64,000 nt of DNA from Stereum hirsutum FP-91666 SS1 (Eukaryota > Basidiomycota > Agaricomycetes > Russulales > Stereaceae): contig NW_006763135.1 of assembly GCF_000264905.1 (NCBI RefSeq), forward strand, positions 1,095,179 through 1,159,178, read 5' to 3'. Below the pieces are notes generated by a model. The model was not told the DNA's origin, searched no databases, and saw only the letters and a program-made list of their open reading frames with translations. Positions 61,181 through 64,000 of the stretch are shown piece by piece. The translations under genes and the position numbers were made by a program. Within the stretch, counting starts at the first letter, position 1. Each line of letters starts with the position of its first letter.

Positions 61181-61967
61181 CGAACGGTTAGACTTACGTA
61201 CGCTCTGTGGACTCATTCCAATTGGGCTCATTGATCTATAGTCCACGTTAAAGAGCGTGTATTCAGTGTCGTATTGGTATTACAGATAGGTGCAGAGCTG
61301 TTCATGCTGTGTCCAGCTCCGAAGCTTCAGAGTGAGCACAAAGCTATAACCAGAAGTCGTGGAGAGGGTAGGGCATGGAGAACCTGACAAGAAAATTTGG
61401 CATCAGGAAGTATGGATATGGGACGGAAAATCGGAGAAGTTTGACCATAGCGCGGCAGACCCAAGAGATGATAATCAGAACTGTACCACGGAAGAGCCAG
61501 ATGACACCATATCCAATGGGAGGCCGTTGGGCGGCTTGTGTCATGTTCGTTAACATAGCAGGGGCGGAAGAGCGAGATAGCGCTATCACGTTGAACGGGA
61601 TATGTTTCGCACGTAGACAAGACAATGACAAGAGGTACGGTGCAAGGAGAAGGCGGGCGAGGACTCGGATGTTGGGGACCGGGAGGAAGAGACACTAAGA
61701 AGAATTTTGGGTCAGCCGAAGAGGCGTCATAGCATGGACCTGCCTGTGCAGATAGAACGATGTTTAGCTTTGGGTTGGGCGTCACCGAGTAATCCGAGCA
61801 ACTGTGTATTCAGTGATAAATCGAGAGCAAGAGCTTACGGTATGGGCCGATCTCTGTGTGACAGACTAGCTATTCTAGCTGCGCTACGCAGCGTACATGA
61901 GCACGCATGCCCTTCAGCAGCCCAGGGGGGTCCGGCGACAATGACGGAATGTGTCTCGTACCCATAG

Positions 61968-62534
61968 TTAGGCCTCATGTGAATATTGTTTTTGCTGCGA
62001 TTCAAAGGCGAGAAGAGAGAATTCTCCGGAATGCCCACAGGGAGCCGAGCAAAGACGCACGGGCAAATAGGGTGCATAATACCCCCTGAGTATTTTCGGA
62101 GCTGTGCTTGTACCGCAGGAAGGTCTAGAAAGAATCGAGGGCCTTGGGGACTCTACTAGAAGATGACGAGGCCTTGACGGTGACGATCTGCCAGCGTACA
62201 TGTTGTCTTCTGAGCTGAGAAGGCCTGAAGTCTGAGTTTTGCGACCGCTATGATGAATCACCACCGGGCGAGCTGCATAGGAGTTAGGTGACGTTTCACC
62301 GAGTGCTTGGGTGAAGACATGGTCATGGTGAGTGTCGAGAGCATGAACCTGCATGAACGTGTCGCTTTCGCGATCGGCGAGCCAGGGTGAGCCGGGCACG
62401 CCACACCAGTCGCCACACATCGCGGGGTTCGACGCCGTTGTTATCTCTTCCGATGTTGCCGTCGAGCACAGGAACTGTCCTCGTTCGCGTGAGCAATTTG
62501 GAAGGAGCTCAGTCCGATCATGCCAAGGAAACAT
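61968..62534 (-). CDS. Hypothetical ORF, 188 codons
   Basis: Starts with a real ATG (MFPWHDRTELLPNCSRERGQ) and stays open to 61968. Rich in Ser, Pro and His, with several Cys. No domain, signal peptide or membrane segment recognised. It could be the first exon of a gene continuing to about 61330, or chance. Confidence 0.2.
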   Translation of the reverse strand: MFPWHDRTELLPNCSRERGQFLCSTATSEEITTASNPAMCGDWCGVPGSPWLADRESDTFMQVHALDTHHDHVFTQALGETSPNSYAARPVVIHHSGRKTQTSGLLSSEDNMYAGRSSPSRPRHLLVESPRPSILSRPSCGTSTAPKILRGYYAPYLPVRLCSAPCGHSGEFSLLAFESQQKQYSHEA

Positions 62535-62639
62535 GAAATGTCAATGAACGCAATTGATGCGGTAAATTCAGGCCGTACCCGCTGTCTGCCGAAGTACTTC
62601 AAACGTCGAAAGCCCGGCGCTCTTTTCTTTCCTCCTCAC

Positions 62640-62790
62640 GTCTCACGCCCGTTGTCCGTCTGAGCCCCGTCTCGCCCGTCCTCGACGCTTACACGTTCTT
62701 TCAACGTTCTTCACTCTTTCTCGCAGTCGTCGAGTGTTCTTCAGAAACTACTTTACCTCCTCAACTCTTTGACCTAGTCATACCCGCACT
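62640..62790 (+). promoter_or_regulatory. CT-rich promoter tract of the wall protein gene
   Basis: A long pyrimidine-rich stretch ends a few bases before the ATG at 62798. Such CT blocks mark transcription start zones of well-expressed fungal genes. Confidence 0.45.
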
Positions 62791-62797
62791 AACAACA

Positions 62798-63519
62798 ATG
62801 CGTTCTGTCTTCGCCGCCCTCTCGCTCGCCGCTTCGGCTCTCGCCTACTCCATCAGCGAGCCCACTTCTACTCAGGATTGGACGACCTCAGGCCCCAACG
62901 TAGTCTCTTGGGAGCGTGTCGATACTGACGCGTCCAACTTCACCCTCGTCCTCGTCAACCAGGTGTGTGGCGTACTGAATCTATCACTTTTTTTGATCGT
63001 TGCTAAGTATGCTCCTCACATGTCAGGACACGAGCATCATGCCCTCGGGAAGCGAGGTCTTGGTTGCCTATGTCGACGGCACCGCTGGCACTGTCACCGC
63101 GAGTGCGCCCAGCGCAGGATGGCCTACCGGTAGCGGCTTCCAGGTCAACTTCGTCAAGGACACGACCAGCTTGAGTACTATCTACGCGCAGTCGAACCAA
63201 TTCAACATTACGCAATCGACCTCGTCTGCTGCTTCCAGCACTTCCGCCTCTGCGTCTGCTTCGAAGTCCTCCGTGTAGGTTTTTAGAATTTATTATCTGA
63301 CAAATGTATTGAATGCTCATTGTTCATCTTTCTAATAGCGCTTCCGGCTCTACCACTGGCACTTCCTCGAAGGCGACAGGCTCTGCTGCTTCCGCTAGCG
63401 GCTCCGCCACCTCCAGTGACGCTAGCCCCTCTGCTACCACCAGCAGCTCTGGTGCTGGCCGCGTCGAGGCTGGCTTGTTCTCCGTCTTCGCTGGTGCCCT
63501 TGCCATGCTCGCATTCTAA
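62798..63519 (+). CDS. Secreted Ser/Thr-rich, probably GPI-anchored, cell-wall protein
   Basis: Three exons (62798-62962, 63027-63274, 63339-63519) give 197 residues in phase. The signal peptide is MRSVFAALSLAASALA, followed by YSISEPTSTQDWTTSGPNVV and SWERVDTDASNFTLVLVN. That is the Ser-Thr-rich GPI-anchored membrane-family (Kre9/Knh1-like) N-terminal domain of about 100 residues. The second half is a Ser/Ala/Thr-rich stalk, a site for O-mannosylation. The chain ends in a hydrophobic tail (LFSVFAGALAMLAF) after small residues, as expected for a GPI-attachment signal. Likely at the cell surface, linked to wall glucan assembly or adhesion. Confidence 0.85.
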
Positions 63520-64000
63520 ACGCACTATTCACCTAATTTCCTCACATATCTCATCCGTGTTCTTTTTAGTACGTACGAGAATTGTTTGAGGTCTAGTCTG
63601 TTTAGCCTTGATTCAGTAGACTTTCTTCCCGATGTGACGATCGCCGGACCTTGACGTACCTCCCTCCCCTCAGCACTATTCTTCCTTTCTTTTGGTTGGT
63701 TTCAGCTTCGCCTGTTGTTTTGTGTATGCCACTTCACTCTCTTAGTGCGTACGCGTTTTTTGGGTATTCAGTGATTTACGATACAGTCTCGACGCTCGTA
63801 CTGGGTTGTTCGATGTATTGGACTTTGTTAGCGCGTCGTGTGTTATATACATACTTCTACGCCTATCTCCTCTCCCGTTACTCGGCGGTATGTTTACAAA
63901 CATCATTATTTGAGTCCGATCATGTTGTTGAGTATACCACCAGCCCTTCGGACGCAGGGTCAAGGGCTAGAGGTGGTTGGACTGAAAGATGTCCATCTGT
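63520..64000. other. 3' flank of the wall protein gene
   Basis: 481 bp to the window edge, T-rich with no supported gene. Confidence 0.5.

Larger units (their letters stand above)
61181..62797. other. 1.6 kb without a confident gene
   Basis: Holds minus-strand frames of 152 and 188 codons but no recognisable domain. The last 150 bases (62640-62790) are CT-rich, typical of a highly expressed fungal promoter, ahead of the wall protein gene. Confidence 0.4.

Overview
This is nuclear DNA of a filamentous fungus, almost certainly a mushroom-forming basidiomycete (Agaricomycetes). Genes are packed on both strands. Most are cut by many 50-95 bp GT-AG introns, often around tiny exons. The gene set (division 1 chitin synthase, Argonaute, trifunctional HIS4, Spo12-like and Ser/Thr-rich GPI-type proteins, P450) fits that group. 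I saw no transposon, CRISPR array, rRNA or convincing tRNA. Coding exons were rebuilt by reading frames across splice sites.

Layout, left to right: a serine hydrolase that runs off the left edge (-), divergent from a CCDC97-like gene (+); a gene-poor stretch; a GDSL/SGNH esterase (+, 4722-5982); LSM3 (-, 7546-8079), divergent from a chitin synthase (+, 9014-12683); a RING protein (-, 13429-14718); a Spo12-like gene (-, 15293-15850); the small GTPase Rheb/RHB1 (+, 18246-19117); GH2 beta-mannosidase (-, 20072-24178); Argonaute (-, 24930-29349); HIS4 (-, 30577-33315); pyruvate dehydrogenase E1 beta (-, 33643-35145), divergent from a short-chain dehydrogenase (+); an ACMSD-like amidohydrolase (+); and a DUF3140 protein (+).

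The most unusual part is 40226-54954. Two full-length Raptor/KOG1 genes (the TORC1 scaffold) lie in opposite orientations on either side of the mRNA 3'-end processing gene CFT2/CPSF100. Their intron positions and phases match, so they arose by DNA duplication. The left copy keeps the canonical Raptor motifs; the right copy has changed several of them. With RHB1 about 21 kb away, three TORC1 genes fall within one 37 kb stretch.

The right end holds a cytochrome P450 (-), an intronless MDR oxidoreductase (+) and a secreted, probably GPI-anchored, Ser/Thr-rich wall protein (+). Other notable points are three GC-AG introns, a 15-nt microexon carrying the beta-mannosidase acid/base glutamate, a RING finger with Asp at a zinc-ligand position, and an SGNH hydrolase with Gln in place of the block III Asn.
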